This document shows, piece after piece, positions 1-6,278 of a DNA stretch of 9,254 nucleotides. Origin of the DNA: Candidatus Aerophobota bacterium (GTDB lineage: Bacteria > Aerophobota > Aerophobia > Aerophobales > B3-G15); the NCBI GenBank assembly GCA_014859225.1, contig JACUUP010000053.1, positions 1 to 9,254 of the forward strand, given 5' to 3'. Each line of letters opens with the position of its first letter. Within the stretch, counting starts at the first letter, position 1. Made by a program: the position numbers and the translations under genes. The notes under the pieces are model-generated. The model had not been told where the DNA came from and ran no database searches. It was given only the letters and a program-made list of their open reading frames with translations.

Positions 1-79
1 TAACGATAAACATCCTATCAGTTCTATTTTTCTCAGGCGGGCGCTAACTATCCATAAGTTACAACTATGGATTCTTGAC

Positions 80-514
80 TTATTTTGTACTCCCGAAACC
101 CCTTTTGCCCCTTTTTGTCTTGCTTAAATTTTCCACTACATCCCACTGGATTTTTTCAATTTTCTGAATAACAAGCTGGCAGATTTTATCCCCTTTTTTA
201 ATTCTAAATTCCTTTTGAGGGTCATGATTTATTAAAACTGCCGCCACTTCTCCGCGATAACCTGAATCAATAAGACCGGGTGAGTTAACAACTCCTATTC
301 CGTAGTTTAAAGCAAGCCCTGACCTTGGTAAAATAAATCCAGCGTATCCTTCAGGAATGGCAAATGTAATACCTGTTGGGACAAGTTTTCTTTCACCTGG
401 CCCAAGCACAATCTCAGTTCTGCTGAAAAGGTCGCATCCTGCATCATCTTCGTGAGCAAAGACGGGCAGGGGAAGGTCCGGGTCAAGCTGTTTTATTTTT
501 ATCCTTAGTGCCAT
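80..514 (-). CDS. dut: dUTP diphosphatase (dUTPase), trimeric family
   Basis: Hydrolyses dUTP to dUMP and pyrophosphate in the cytoplasm, keeping uracil out of DNA and feeding dTMP synthesis. All five motifs of the homotrimeric family are visible in the 144-residue product: motif 1 DAGCDLFS (24-31), motif 2 PRSGLA (63-68), motif 3 GLIDSGYRGEV (80-90, with catalytic Asp83 and the uracil-selecting Tyr86), motif 4 GDKICQLVI (108-116) and the glycine-rich C-terminal arm RGKRGFGST (135-143). The length is normal for a bacterial enzyme. I prefer the ATG at 514 over the in-frame ATG at 532 (150 residues), because AGGG at 525-528 lies 10 nt before it and the protein then begins MALRIKIKQL, as usual for the family. 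Gene appears intact. It is divergent from the YHS-domain gene and has its own candidate promoter. Confidence 0.96.
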   Translation of the reverse strand: MALRIKIKQLDPDLPLPVFAHEDDAGCDLFSRTEIVLGPGERKLVPTGITFAIPEGYAGFILPRSGLALNYGIGVVNSPGLIDSGYRGEVAAVLINHDPQKEFRIKKGDKICQLVIQKIEKIQWDVVENLSKTKRGKRGFGSTK

Positions 515-550
515 TAATCTTTTTCCCTGCATTTATCTTTGTTGTTAGCT

Positions 551-578
551 ATGTTAGTCTAAAAATAGCCCATGTCAA
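551..578 (-). promoter_or_regulatory. candidate sigma-70 promoter of dut
   Basis: Read on the minus strand, TTGACA (578-573, a perfect -35) is followed after 16 nt by TAACAT (556-551, 4 of 6 to TATAAT). Transcription would start near 544, giving a leader of about 30 nt before the preferred ATG at 514. This spacing also favours 514 over 532. Confidence 0.5.
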
Positions 579-594
579 ATAGCACACCGACATA

Positions 595-625
595 TTGACA
601 TAAAACTAAAACATATTAGTATAAC
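595..625 (+). promoter_or_regulatory. candidate sigma-70 promoter of the YHS / radical SAM / gldA unit
   Basis: TTGACA (595-600, perfect -35) and TATAAC (620-625, 5 of 6 to TATAAT) are separated by 19 nt, slightly longer than the ideal 17. The -35 box lies only 16 bp from the -35 box of the divergent dut promoter (573-578), so the two promoters are back to back. A start near 632 would give a leader of about 39 nt before the ATG at 671. Confidence 0.5.
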
Positions 626-670
626 TTATAGTAGGTAAATAAATTCCTCAAATTAAAGGGGGTGATGCTT

Positions 671-820
671 ATGTTTGATAAGGCAAAGGACCCTGTTTGC
701 AAAATGAAAATTAAACGCTCTGCTACCGCCACCACCTCTGAATACGAAGGGAAGCTTTACTACTTTTGCTCCGAGAAGTGCAGGGAACAGTTTGACAAAA
801 ACGCTTCCAAATATGTTTGA
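671..820 (+). CDS. small YHS-domain protein (49 residues)
   Basis: A single YHS domain, a metal-binding-type cysteine motif also found as a soluble stand-alone protein or at the ends of heavy-metal ATPases and other metal-handling proteins. The product shows DPVCKM (8-12 region, Cys10 and Met12), then a Tyr-Glu-Gly-Lys-Leu-Tyr-Tyr-Phe-Cys stretch with Cys33, and Cys37 four residues later, ending with the usual Phe and Tyr (FDKNASKYV). This is the whole YHS pattern D-P-V-C-x-M ... Y-x-G-x-x-Y-x-F-C-S-x-x-C-x-x-x-F. The ribosome binding site AAAGGGGGTGAT (655-666) differs from the ideal anti-SD complement by one base and supports the ATG at 671; an in-frame GTG at 662 and ATG at 665 lie inside that site. 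It is the first gene of a probable operon, 14 nt before the radical SAM gene. The metal or partner cannot be told from sequence. Confidence 0.85.
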   Translation: MFDKAKDPVCKMKIKRSATATTSEYEGKLYYFCSEKCREQFDKNASKYV

Positions 821-834
821 TTTAGGTGAAGAGA

Positions 835-2109
835 ATGAAAATTGAGTTAATTAGAGTTACCCACAAGAAGGTAAAACCCTGGCAGGTGTTCCTCAGGACT
901 TTGACTTTACCACTTTTAGCCGCCTTAACTCCTTCAGATATTGAAGTTAAAATAACTGATGAAAGAACACAGTCAATAAATTATGAAACTGATGCTGACC
1001 TTATTGGTCTTACCTATCTAACAGTTGATGCATTAAGAGCCTACAAAGTTGCTGATGAGTTCAGAAAAAGGGGTAAGTTTGTGGTAATGGGAGGTCCTCA
1101 TGCCTCTATTCTCCCTGAGGAAGCTATCCAGCATGCAGATAGCGTGGTTATTGGAGAGGCTGAGCTGGTATGGAGAAAACTACTTTTTGATTTTCAAAAA
1201 GGAACCCCGGAGAAATTCTACCAATCAAAAACTCCTGCCAGGATGGAAGATATCCCTTCTCCTAAAAGAAATGTTGTAAAATGCAAGGGAATTGCTACCA
1301 TTGAAATGGTGGAGACAAGTAGAGGTTGTCCCTTTAGCTGTGAGTTTTGTTATGTGCCCACTCTTTTTGGCAGAGGTTATCGCTTAAGGCCAATTGATGA
1401 TGTGATAAAAGATATAGAAACTTTACAAAACGAGCATCTTTCTTTTGCCGATGATAATCTTGTAGGCAATCCAGATTATGCCAAAAATCTATTCAAGAAG
1501 CTTTTTCCTCTGCGAAAAAAGTGGTTTGGCAATTTTTCTCTACCAAGAACTAATGATACTGAACTTTTGAGACTTGCCGCTAAAAGTGGATGTATAAGGA
1601 TGGGGCTCGGATTTGAGTCAGTATCCCAGAAAAGTCTTGAGGGAATGAACAAAGGCTTTAACAAAGTTAAAAAATATGAAGAGATAGTTAAAAAGATACA
1701 CGATGAGGGAATCAGCATAATTGGATACTTTATGTTTGGATTTGATGAAGACGATGTATCTATTTTCCCTCAGACAGTAGAGTTTATTGAAAAATGTGCA
1801 ATTGACAGACCAATATTTTTTATCCTCACTCCTGTTCCCGGGACAAAACTTTATCAAAAACTTCTTCTTGAGGGAAGGATTCTGGATAGAAATTGGTCCC
1901 ATGCAGATGGGACTCATGTAATGTTCCGTCCCAAGCTAATGACACCGGATGAGCTGGAAGAAGGTTACAGCTCGGTTATAAACAAAGTTTATGCTCTTTC
2001 CTCCATCACCAGGCGATGGCTAAAAACCTGGAGATGTGGCAATCCTTTTTATAACCTCATTCTAAATGTTTCTGCAAAAATGGAGCTGCTGGGAAAATCC
2101 AATCACTAA
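835..2109 (+). CDS. B12-binding domain radical SAM protein, function unassigned
   Basis: A 424-residue class B radical SAM enzyme. Residues about 1-125 form a cobalamin-binding Rossmann-like domain: TDER (41-44), DLIGLTYLT (55-63) and VVMGGPHASILPEEA (83-97) are typical of the subfamily that lacks the base-on DxHxxG histidine. The radical SAM core follows, with the [4Fe-4S] ligands in C-x3-C-x2-C as Cys165, Cys169 and Cys172 (RGCPFSCEFC), then SFADDN (203-208) on a core strand, GLGFES (257-262) and the VPGTKLY segment (334-340). Members of this family perform methylations, ring contractions or other radical chemistry on lipids, tetrapyrroles or natural products; the substrate here is unknown. 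I chose the ATG at 835 because AGGTGA (824-829) sits 5 nt before it; the in-frame GTG at 826 lies within that site. The gene lies between the YHS gene and gldA on the same strand, probably cotranscribed. Confidence 0.9.
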   Translation: MKIELIRVTHKKVKPWQVFLRTLTLPLLAALTPSDIEVKITDERTQSINYETDADLIGLTYLTVDALRAYKVADEFRKRGKFVVMGGPHASILPEEAIQHADSVVIGEAELVWRKLLFDFQKGTPEKFYQSKTPARMEDIPSPKRNVVKCKGIATIEMVETSRGCPFSCEFCYVPTLFGRGYRLRPIDDVIKDIETLQNEHLSFADDNLVGNPDYAKNLFKKLFPLRKKWFGNFSLPRTNDTELLRLAAKSGCIRMGLGFESVSQKSLEGMNKGFNKVKKYEEIVKKIHDEGISIIGYFMFGFDEDDVSIFPQTVEFIEKCAIDRPIFFILTPVPGTKLYQKLLLEGRILDRNWSHADGTHVMFRPKLMTPDELEEGYSSVINKVYALSSITRRWLKTWRCGNPFYNLILNVSAKMELLGKSNH

Positions 2110-2130
2110 AAAAGTACCTCCAGCTTAAAT

Positions 2131-2140
2131 AAGGGAGGGG
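2131..2140 (+). promoter_or_regulatory. strong ribosome binding site that decides the gldA start
   Basis: AAGGGAGGGG is the best Shine-Dalgarno match between the radical SAM stop (2109) and the conserved start of GldA. It lies 7 nt before ATT at 2148 and 4 nt before ATA at 2145. No ATG, GTG or TTG occurs in the gldA frame between the upstream in-frame stop (TAA 2130-2132) and the TTG at 2196, so this site implies initiation at a non-canonical codon. Confidence 0.6.
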
Positions 2141-2147
2141 TAAAATA

Positions 2148-3245
2148 ATTTACACGACAATTTTTCCCGGACGTTATGTTCAGGGCGGTGGTGTCTTGAA
2201 CATTTTAGGTGAGGAGATATCAAGATTTGGAAAAAAGGGACTTTTAATTTGTGACCCGTTTATTTTTGAAAATGTTTTCCCCCATGTAAACCAGAAGGTA
2301 AAAGAGAAGATACAGATTAAAGTAGAAAGGTTTGGTGGTGAATGCTGCGATGAGGAGATAAAAAAATTAAAGGATATAGCTGAGGAATCTGGCTCCGAGC
2401 TTGTCGTGGGAATTGGAGGAGGAAAAACTCTGGATACAGCAAAGGCGCTTGCCTACGAACTTGAGGTTCCAGTATGTGTTGTTCCAACTATAGCATCAAC
2501 CGATGCTCCCTGCAGCGCACTTTCCGTAATATATACGCTTGAGGGCAAGTTTAAACGCTATTTAAAACTCCCTAAAAATCCTGACCTTGTTCTGGTTGAC
2601 ACTAAGGTAATAGCGAATGCTCCTGTGAGATTTTTAGTCTCAGGTATGGGAGATGCGCTTGCCACCTGGTTTGAAGCAGAATCCTGCAAGATAAAATACG
2701 CTAAAAATATGGCCGGGGGGTTTACTTCAATAACAGCCTATACCCTGGCAAAGGTTTGCTATGAAACCGTGCTTGAGTATGGAATAGCTGCTAAGGTATC
2801 CTGCGAGGCTCATGTTGTAACAGCTGCTCTTGAGCACATCGTGGAGGCAAATATTTTACTTAGCGGTCTTGGTTTTGAAAGTGGGGGACTTGCTGCAGCT
2901 CATGCTATTCACGATGGCTTAACTATTTTGGAGGAAACTCACAGCTACTACCACGGAGAAAAGGTTGCAGTTGGGACACTTGCTTCCCTCTTTTTTACTG
3001 ATAAACCAAAGAAGCTCATAGATGAGGTATTTTCTTTTTGCGAAGCTATAGGTCTTCCCACCACACTTGCAGATATAGGATTATCTAATGTTTCAGACCA
3101 AAAGCTAATGAAGGTGGCAGAGGCAGCATGTGCTGAGGATGAAACCATTCACAACGAACCAGTCCCTGTTACAGCTCAGATGGTTTTTTCTGCTCTTAAA
3201 GCGGCTGATGCTGAAGGCAAAAAAAGGAAGGAAAATATTCACTAA
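2148..3245 (+). CDS. gldA: glycerol dehydrogenase family protein (GldA-like, NAD- and metal-dependent)
   Basis: Member of the iron-containing/type III alcohol dehydrogenase family. GldA oxidises glycerol to dihydroxyacetone with NAD+ in the cytoplasm, and the same fold also reduces small ketones. With a start at 2148 the product is 365 residues, matching E. coli GldA (367). Visible features: the N-terminal FPGRYVQGGGVL strand and loop (6-17), the NAD-binding glycine loop GIGGGKTLDTAKA (88-100), the GldA signature PTIASTDAPCSALSVIY (113-129), and metal ligands Asp169 (GMGDALATWFEA), His252 (AAHAIHDGL) and His269 (SYYHGEKVA), spaced as in known GldA structures. The start is odd. The conserved N-terminus is encoded upstream of the first standard start codon (TTG 2196), so translation probably begins at ATT 2148 or ATA 2145, or the ATA is a mutated or misread ATG. 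Starting at TTG 2196 would remove the FPGRYVQG segment. Last gene of the YHS / radical SAM unit. Exact substrate is inferred only. Confidence 0.88.
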   Translation: MYTTIFPGRYVQGGGVLNILGEEISRFGKKGLLICDPFIFENVFPHVNQKVKEKIQIKVERFGGECCDEEIKKLKDIAEESGSELVVGIGGGKTLDTAKALAYELEVPVCVVPTIASTDAPCSALSVIYTLEGKFKRYLKLPKNPDLVLVDTKVIANAPVRFLVSGMGDALATWFEAESCKIKYAKNMAGGFTSITAYTLAKVCYETVLEYGIAAKVSCEAHVVTAALEHIVEANILLSGLGFESGGLAAAHAIHDGLTILEETHSYYHGEKVAVGTLASLFFTDKPKKLIDEVFSFCEAIGLPTTLADIGLSNVSDQKLMKVAEAACAEDETIHNEPVPVTAQMVFSALKAADAEGKKRKENIH

Positions 3246-3265
3246 AGCACGTATAAAGTAATACC

Positions 3266-4672
3266 TTATTTCAAATCATACGAAGAACTACAGAAGGTAA
3301 AATCATGAGATATATTCTTAATGGTTGTTCTTCCCCACATAAAGGCAACAGAAGCTGCTACTGCATTTCCTGCGACAATTCCTGCCCAGACACCAGTTAA
3401 GCCAAGTCCAAATATTGCTCCCAACAAATAGGCTGCAGGAACCTGAAGGATGATTGTTCTAAGAATTGTAACTGCCAGAGCTCTTGAACCTTTGCCAACT
3501 CCCTGAAACATTGCTGAAGTTAACATACCCAGGGGAATAGTGGGATAAAAAGCAGCTGTCCATCTGAAAAAATTAACAAGGTCGTCTGATATGCGGGCTG
3601 TGCCCTCAGCATAGGTGAACATATAAGCTACCTGAGAGGAGAATAGAATAACAGAAATTGCCACCGAAAGTGCCATTAAAATGCCAATCTTGATAGCATA
3701 TATGTAGGCAGTGTTTAATTTCTCTTTATCTTTTGCTCCGAAAGCTGCTCCTACCACCGAGGTTACAGCAGTAGCCATTCCCAAAAGTGGTATAGAACCC
3801 AGCATAATCACTCTCCAACCACTGGTGAAAACCGCAACGCCATCCGTGCCTCCCACAATGATAGCCACTTTATTTAAAAAAAGCATGGATACAGACATGG
3901 AAAGTTGTGCCATGGAAGCAGGCACCCCAACTTTGAGTATCTCCTGCAAAATATGCTTGTTTGCCCGAAAGTTCCTGAAAGCTATGTCAAGATATGTATT
4001 TTGTTTCACCCAGAGCCAGTAAATAAAAAGAGCCGCTGACACCGTCATTGAGGTAAGGGTAGCCCAGGCTGCTCCCACAACCCCCATACCAAAGGTATAT
4101 ATATAGATGGGGTCAAGTATCATGTTAAGAACAGAGCCAGTAATTAATGCGTACATTGCCCTTTTTGTATCTCCTTCCCCTCTAAGTATGGCATTGGCGA
4201 CATTAGAGAATATAAGGATGGTAGCTCCTGCAAATAAAATGCGTGCATAATCCGTAGCCATACTGCTTACCTCTTTATTTCCACCGAGGAAAGTAAATAT
4301 ACTCTCAAGAAAAGGCAAAAAAGCCAGGCTCATTCCCAGGGCAAGGCAAATGCCAATTAAAATTGTATGGATTGCCGTGTTATCCGCATCCTTTTTGTTT
4401 CCTTCACCAATTCTTCTTGAGATTGCCGAGCCTCCCCCTATACCAATTCCTCCCCCCAGAGCCATTATCATAATTAGAAATGGAAAAAACAGACCAACAG
4501 CGGCTAATTGATTTACTCCCAGTCCTGCGACCCAGATACCATCAACGAGATTATAACTGGTCTGAAAAATCATTCCAATTATCATAGGCACAGAAAGCTT
4601 TATTATAGCTTTTTTAGGATTACCCAGAAGATTCTTTACTCCCTGTGTTATTTTCTCGTTTTTGTCATTCAC
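3266..4672 (-). CDS. MATE-family multidrug/Na+ (or H+) antiporter
   Basis: Inner-membrane efflux protein that exports organic cations or other toxic compounds in exchange for Na+ or H+. The 468-residue product has the length and the twofold arrangement of about 12 membrane helices usual for the family. Conserved elements: the N-terminal GNPKKAIIKLSVPM (17-30), Asp44 in the first helix (NLVDGIWVAGLG), the loop GGGSAISRRIGEGN (79-92), RGEGDTKRA (164-172) followed by LNMILDP (182-188), and the second-half equivalent around VVGAAFGAKDKEKLN (307-320). The start is GTG at 4672, with GGAG (4678-4681) 5 nt upstream; the next Met (residue 30) would cut into the first helix. It converges on gldA with only 20 nt between stop codons and no clear terminator. 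Substrate cannot be predicted. The C-terminal tail after residue 450 (SHDFTFCSSSYDLK) is polar and unremarkable. Confidence 0.93.
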   Translation of the reverse strand: MNDKNEKITQGVKNLLGNPKKAIIKLSVPMIIGMIFQTSYNLVDGIWVAGLGVNQLAAVGLFFPFLIMIMALGGGIGIGGGSAISRRIGEGNKKDADNTAIHTILIGICLALGMSLAFLPFLESIFTFLGGNKEVSSMATDYARILFAGATILIFSNVANAILRGEGDTKRAMYALITGSVLNMILDPIYIYTFGMGVVGAAWATLTSMTVSAALFIYWLWVKQNTYLDIAFRNFRANKHILQEILKVGVPASMAQLSMSVSMLFLNKVAIIVGGTDGVAVFTSGWRVIMLGSIPLLGMATAVTSVVGAAFGAKDKEKLNTAYIYAIKIGILMALSVAISVILFSSQVAYMFTYAEGTARISDDLVNFFRWTAAFYPTIPLGMLTSAMFQGVGKGSRALAVTILRTIILQVPAAYLLGAIFGLGLTGVWAGIVAGNAVAASVAFMWGRTTIKNISHDFTFCSSSYDLK

Positions 4673-4687
4673 TTAAGCTCCATTCAG

Positions 4688-4721
4688 CATCCATTTTTTT
4701 CTTGTGAGTATGCAATGGATG
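4688..4721. repeat. 8-bp inverted repeat over the MATE promoter -10 region
   Basis: CATCCATT (4688-4695) and AATGGATG (4714-4721) are perfect reverse complements separated by 18 bp. The repeat encloses the candidate -10 box and the expected start point of the MATE transcript. It could be an operator for a dimeric repressor or a stem-loop in the leader. No regulator gene is adjacent, so this is inference from position and symmetry alone. Confidence 0.35.
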
Positions 4722-4735
4722 GAATATTTTAGCAA
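4707..4735 (-). promoter_or_regulatory. candidate promoter of the MATE gene
   Basis: On the minus strand, TTGCTA (4735-4730, 4 of 6) is followed after exactly 17 nt by CATACT (4712-4707, 4 of 6). A start near 4700 gives a leader of about 28 nt before GTG 4672. Both boxes are imperfect, so this would be a weak or activated promoter. Confidence 0.35.
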
Positions 4736-4773
4736 TTGAGAACTTTTTGTCCAGTTGAAGAAGACAGAAACAT

Positions 4774-4802
4774 TTGACATATCAAAAGAGAGTATCTACA
4801 AT
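4774..4802 (+). promoter_or_regulatory. near-consensus sigma-70 promoter of the TPR/transporter pair
   Basis: TTGACA (4774-4779, perfect -35) and TACAAT (4797-4802, 5 of 6) are separated by exactly 17 nt. Transcription should start near 4809, only about 15 nt before the ATG at 4824, leaving room for little more than the GGAGG site at 4814-4818. This is the best promoter in the window and suggests steady expression. Confidence 0.7.
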
Positions 4803-4823
4803 ACAGGGTGATTGGAGGTAAAA

Positions 4824-5246
4824 ATGAGCGATGTCCCTTCGGAAAGAAAAAAACAAGTAATGGAGCATGATGCTGGCAGAGAGGAATCAATATACCTGGT
4901 GAAAGACCGGGCAAATATAGCTTATGACGCTGGTGATTATGCTGAAGCTCTGCGATATTTCCAACAATTAAATCAAATAACATCAGAACCTCTTCGCACT
5001 CCCCTGTTACACAAATATGGTGTATGTCTTGCACGAGAGGGAAAAAAAGATGAAGCACTCGCTGTATTTAATCGGGCTGTAAAAGAGGGTAGAGATAGCC
5101 TTTATGATGTTCTATCGGGCCTGGAAAAAGCAGTTATACTACTACAGAAAGGAAAAAAGGAAGATGCTCTTGATGCTCTAAAGAAAGCCAAAGAACTTGA
5201 TTCTAAAACGTTCAACACCTATTCAAGAAAAATAAAGCTGAAATGA
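4824..5246 (+). CDS. small tetratricopeptide-repeat (TPR) protein
   Basis: A 140-residue soluble protein with no signal peptide or membrane segment. Three TPR-like helical hairpins are visible at roughly 24-52 (ANIAYDAGDYAEALRYF), 61-90 (YGVCLAREGKKDEALAVF) and 97-128 (AVILLQKGKKEDALDAL). Each carries the G/A...A pattern and small residues at the expected positions. TPRs form concave surfaces for protein binding; no catalytic domain is present, so it is probably an adaptor. ATG 4824 is preferred because GGAGG (4814-4818) lies 5 nt upstream; an in-frame TTG at 4812 overlaps that site and the promoter start. Its stop overlaps the start of the downstream EamA transporter by ATGA (5243-5246), so the two are probably translationally coupled. 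What it binds is unknown. Confidence 0.8.
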   Translation: MSDVPSERKKQVMEHDAGREESIYLVKDRANIAYDAGDYAEALRYFQQLNQITSEPLRTPLLHKYGVCLAREGKKDEALAVFNRAVKEGRDSLYDVLSGLEKAVILLQKGKKEDALDALKKAKELDSKTFNTYSRKIKLK

Positions 5247-6133
5247 AGATGCAAGATAAAAAAGCCTTTTTTGCACTTATTCTCACCGTCCTGGTGTGGG
5301 GAAGCAGTTTTGCTGCTATAAAGGTTGTATTAGATGAGATTAGCCCACTTGGTTTATCTTTTTTAAGAAGCCTGTTAGCAACGGTTGCTTTGCTCTCATT
5401 GGTTGGATTCGCCGAAGGTTTTGTCAGATTAAAGAAAGCCTTGAGGGAAAAATTTTGCTACTTTATTTTTTTGGGTGCAACAGGGGTTGCTCTTTTCAAC
5501 ATACTCCAGAATATAGGCATTCAGCACACTTTTTCCGGGGTAGCCTCAGTTTTATTGGCTACAAATCCTATATTTGTTTTGCTCCTGGGTGCTATCTTTT
5601 TGCAGGAGAGGATAAGAAGTAAGAAATTATTCGGAATATTACTTGGATTCTCTGGTTGTGCACTAATCATTTTTGGTGGCAAGAACATAACGAGTTTTTT
5701 CCTTTCAGGCTCATTTGGTGGCAATCTTTTGGTACTTCTTTCTGCTCTTTGCTGGGGCCTGTATGTAATTATGAATAAAAAAATTTTAGGAGAATACTCA
5801 CCTCTTCTTTTAACCACCTCTGCTTTCATTTTCGGCTCACTTTTGCTTTTTTTACCATATCTTTTCTCTTACGATGTTTCTCTTTTTCTTATAATCTCAC
5901 CTGCTTGCTGGCTACTTGTCATTTACCTTGGTTTTATCTCCTCGGGACTCACCTATCTTCTATGGAACTATGCTTTAAAAAGGCTTGAAGCATCCAGAGC
6001 TTCTGTTTTTCTTTTCCTGGTTCCAGTTGTAGCAATAATTTTAGGTAAAGTTTTGCTTGCAGAAAAAATAACTTTATCTATAGTGACAGGAGCTCCCCTT
6101 GTTTTTTTGGGCATTTATCTGGTAGAAAGATGA
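5243..6133 (+). CDS. DMT-superfamily EamA transporter
   Basis: A 296-residue inner-membrane protein of the drug/metabolite transporter superfamily, whose members export amino acids, metabolites or drugs. It has about ten hydrophobic helices in two EamA repeats: residues about 8-145 (start with VWGSSFAAIK, end of repeat with TNPIFVLLLGAIFLQERI and LLGFSGCALIIFGG) and about 160-294 (ALCWGLYVIMNKK near the start, LVPVVAIILGKVLLAEKI and LVFLGIYLVE near the end). The paired Pro...Glu-Lys/Arg signatures in both halves are typical. It starts at ATG 5243 within the stop region of the TPR gene (ATGA); a second Met two codons later is also possible. No strong separate ribosome binding site is seen, consistent with translational coupling. 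Substrate cannot be assigned. Confidence 0.92.
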   Translation: MKMQDKKAFFALILTVLVWGSSFAAIKVVLDEISPLGLSFLRSLLATVALLSLVGFAEGFVRLKKALREKFCYFIFLGATGVALFNILQNIGIQHTFSGVASVLLATNPIFVLLLGAIFLQERIRSKKLFGILLGFSGCALIIFGGKNITSFFLSGSFGGNLLVLLSALCWGLYVIMNKKILGEYSPLLLTTSAFIFGSLLLFLPYLFSYDVSLFLIISPACWLLVIYLGFISSGLTYLLWNYALKRLEASRASVFLFLVPVVAIILGKVLLAEKITLSIVTGAPLVFLGIYLVER

Positions 6134-6166
6134 CCGGGAGGCTCTGAGGCTTGCGGCTACTACCTG

Positions 6167-6217
6167 AGCAATGACAGGCGAGACGCCTGTCCTACGGTAT
6201 TCACAGCAATGACAGGC
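6167..6217 (-). repeat. REP-like hairpin element with GTAG head and flanking 13-bp direct repeat
   Basis: A perfect 8-bp inverted repeat, GACAGGCG (6173-6180) and CGCCTGTC (6184-6191), with a 3-nt loop, is immediately bordered by CTAC (6192-6195). Read on the minus strand it is GTAG followed by the hairpin, the layout of classic REP (repetitive extragenic palindrome) sequences. A 13-bp direct repeat AGCAATGACAGGC occurs at 6167-6179 and 6205-6217, so a second copy of the left arm follows. The element fills the gap after the EamA gene, is much more GC-rich than its surroundings, and has no following T-run, so it is not a standard terminator. No other copy is in the window. Confidence 0.6.
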
Positions 6218-6265
6218 TACCAATTATAAGAAGACTAAATATTTTGACGGTATATCAAAAATACC

Positions 6266-6272
6266 AAGGAGG
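6266..6272 (+). promoter_or_regulatory. ribosome binding site deciding the tspO start
   Basis: AAGGAGG is a perfect Shine-Dalgarno core. It abuts the first in-frame ATG (6273), which is too close to be used, and lies 6 nt before the second ATG (6279). Translation therefore most likely starts at 6279. Confidence 0.75.
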
Positions 6273-6278
6273 ATGTTG

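Noticed and set aside
50-72. ATCCATA / TATGGAT hairpin just beyond dut as a terminator
   Set aside because: The stem is only 7 bp and AT-rich, and no T-run follows on either strand.
2-127. Plus-strand open stretch at the left edge that might be the end of an upstream gene
   Set aside because: It runs into dut in antisense, and the translation shows no family signature; a real partial gene cannot be supported.
1476-1917. Two minus-strand open frames inside the radical SAM gene
   Set aside because: They are antisense shadows of a clearly conserved enzyme; their translations are irregular in composition.
4729-5058. 109-codon minus-strand open frame opposite the TPR gene
   Set aside because: It is antisense to a TPR protein with promoter, ribosome binding site and repeat pattern, and is rich in His and Pro in a shadow-like manner.
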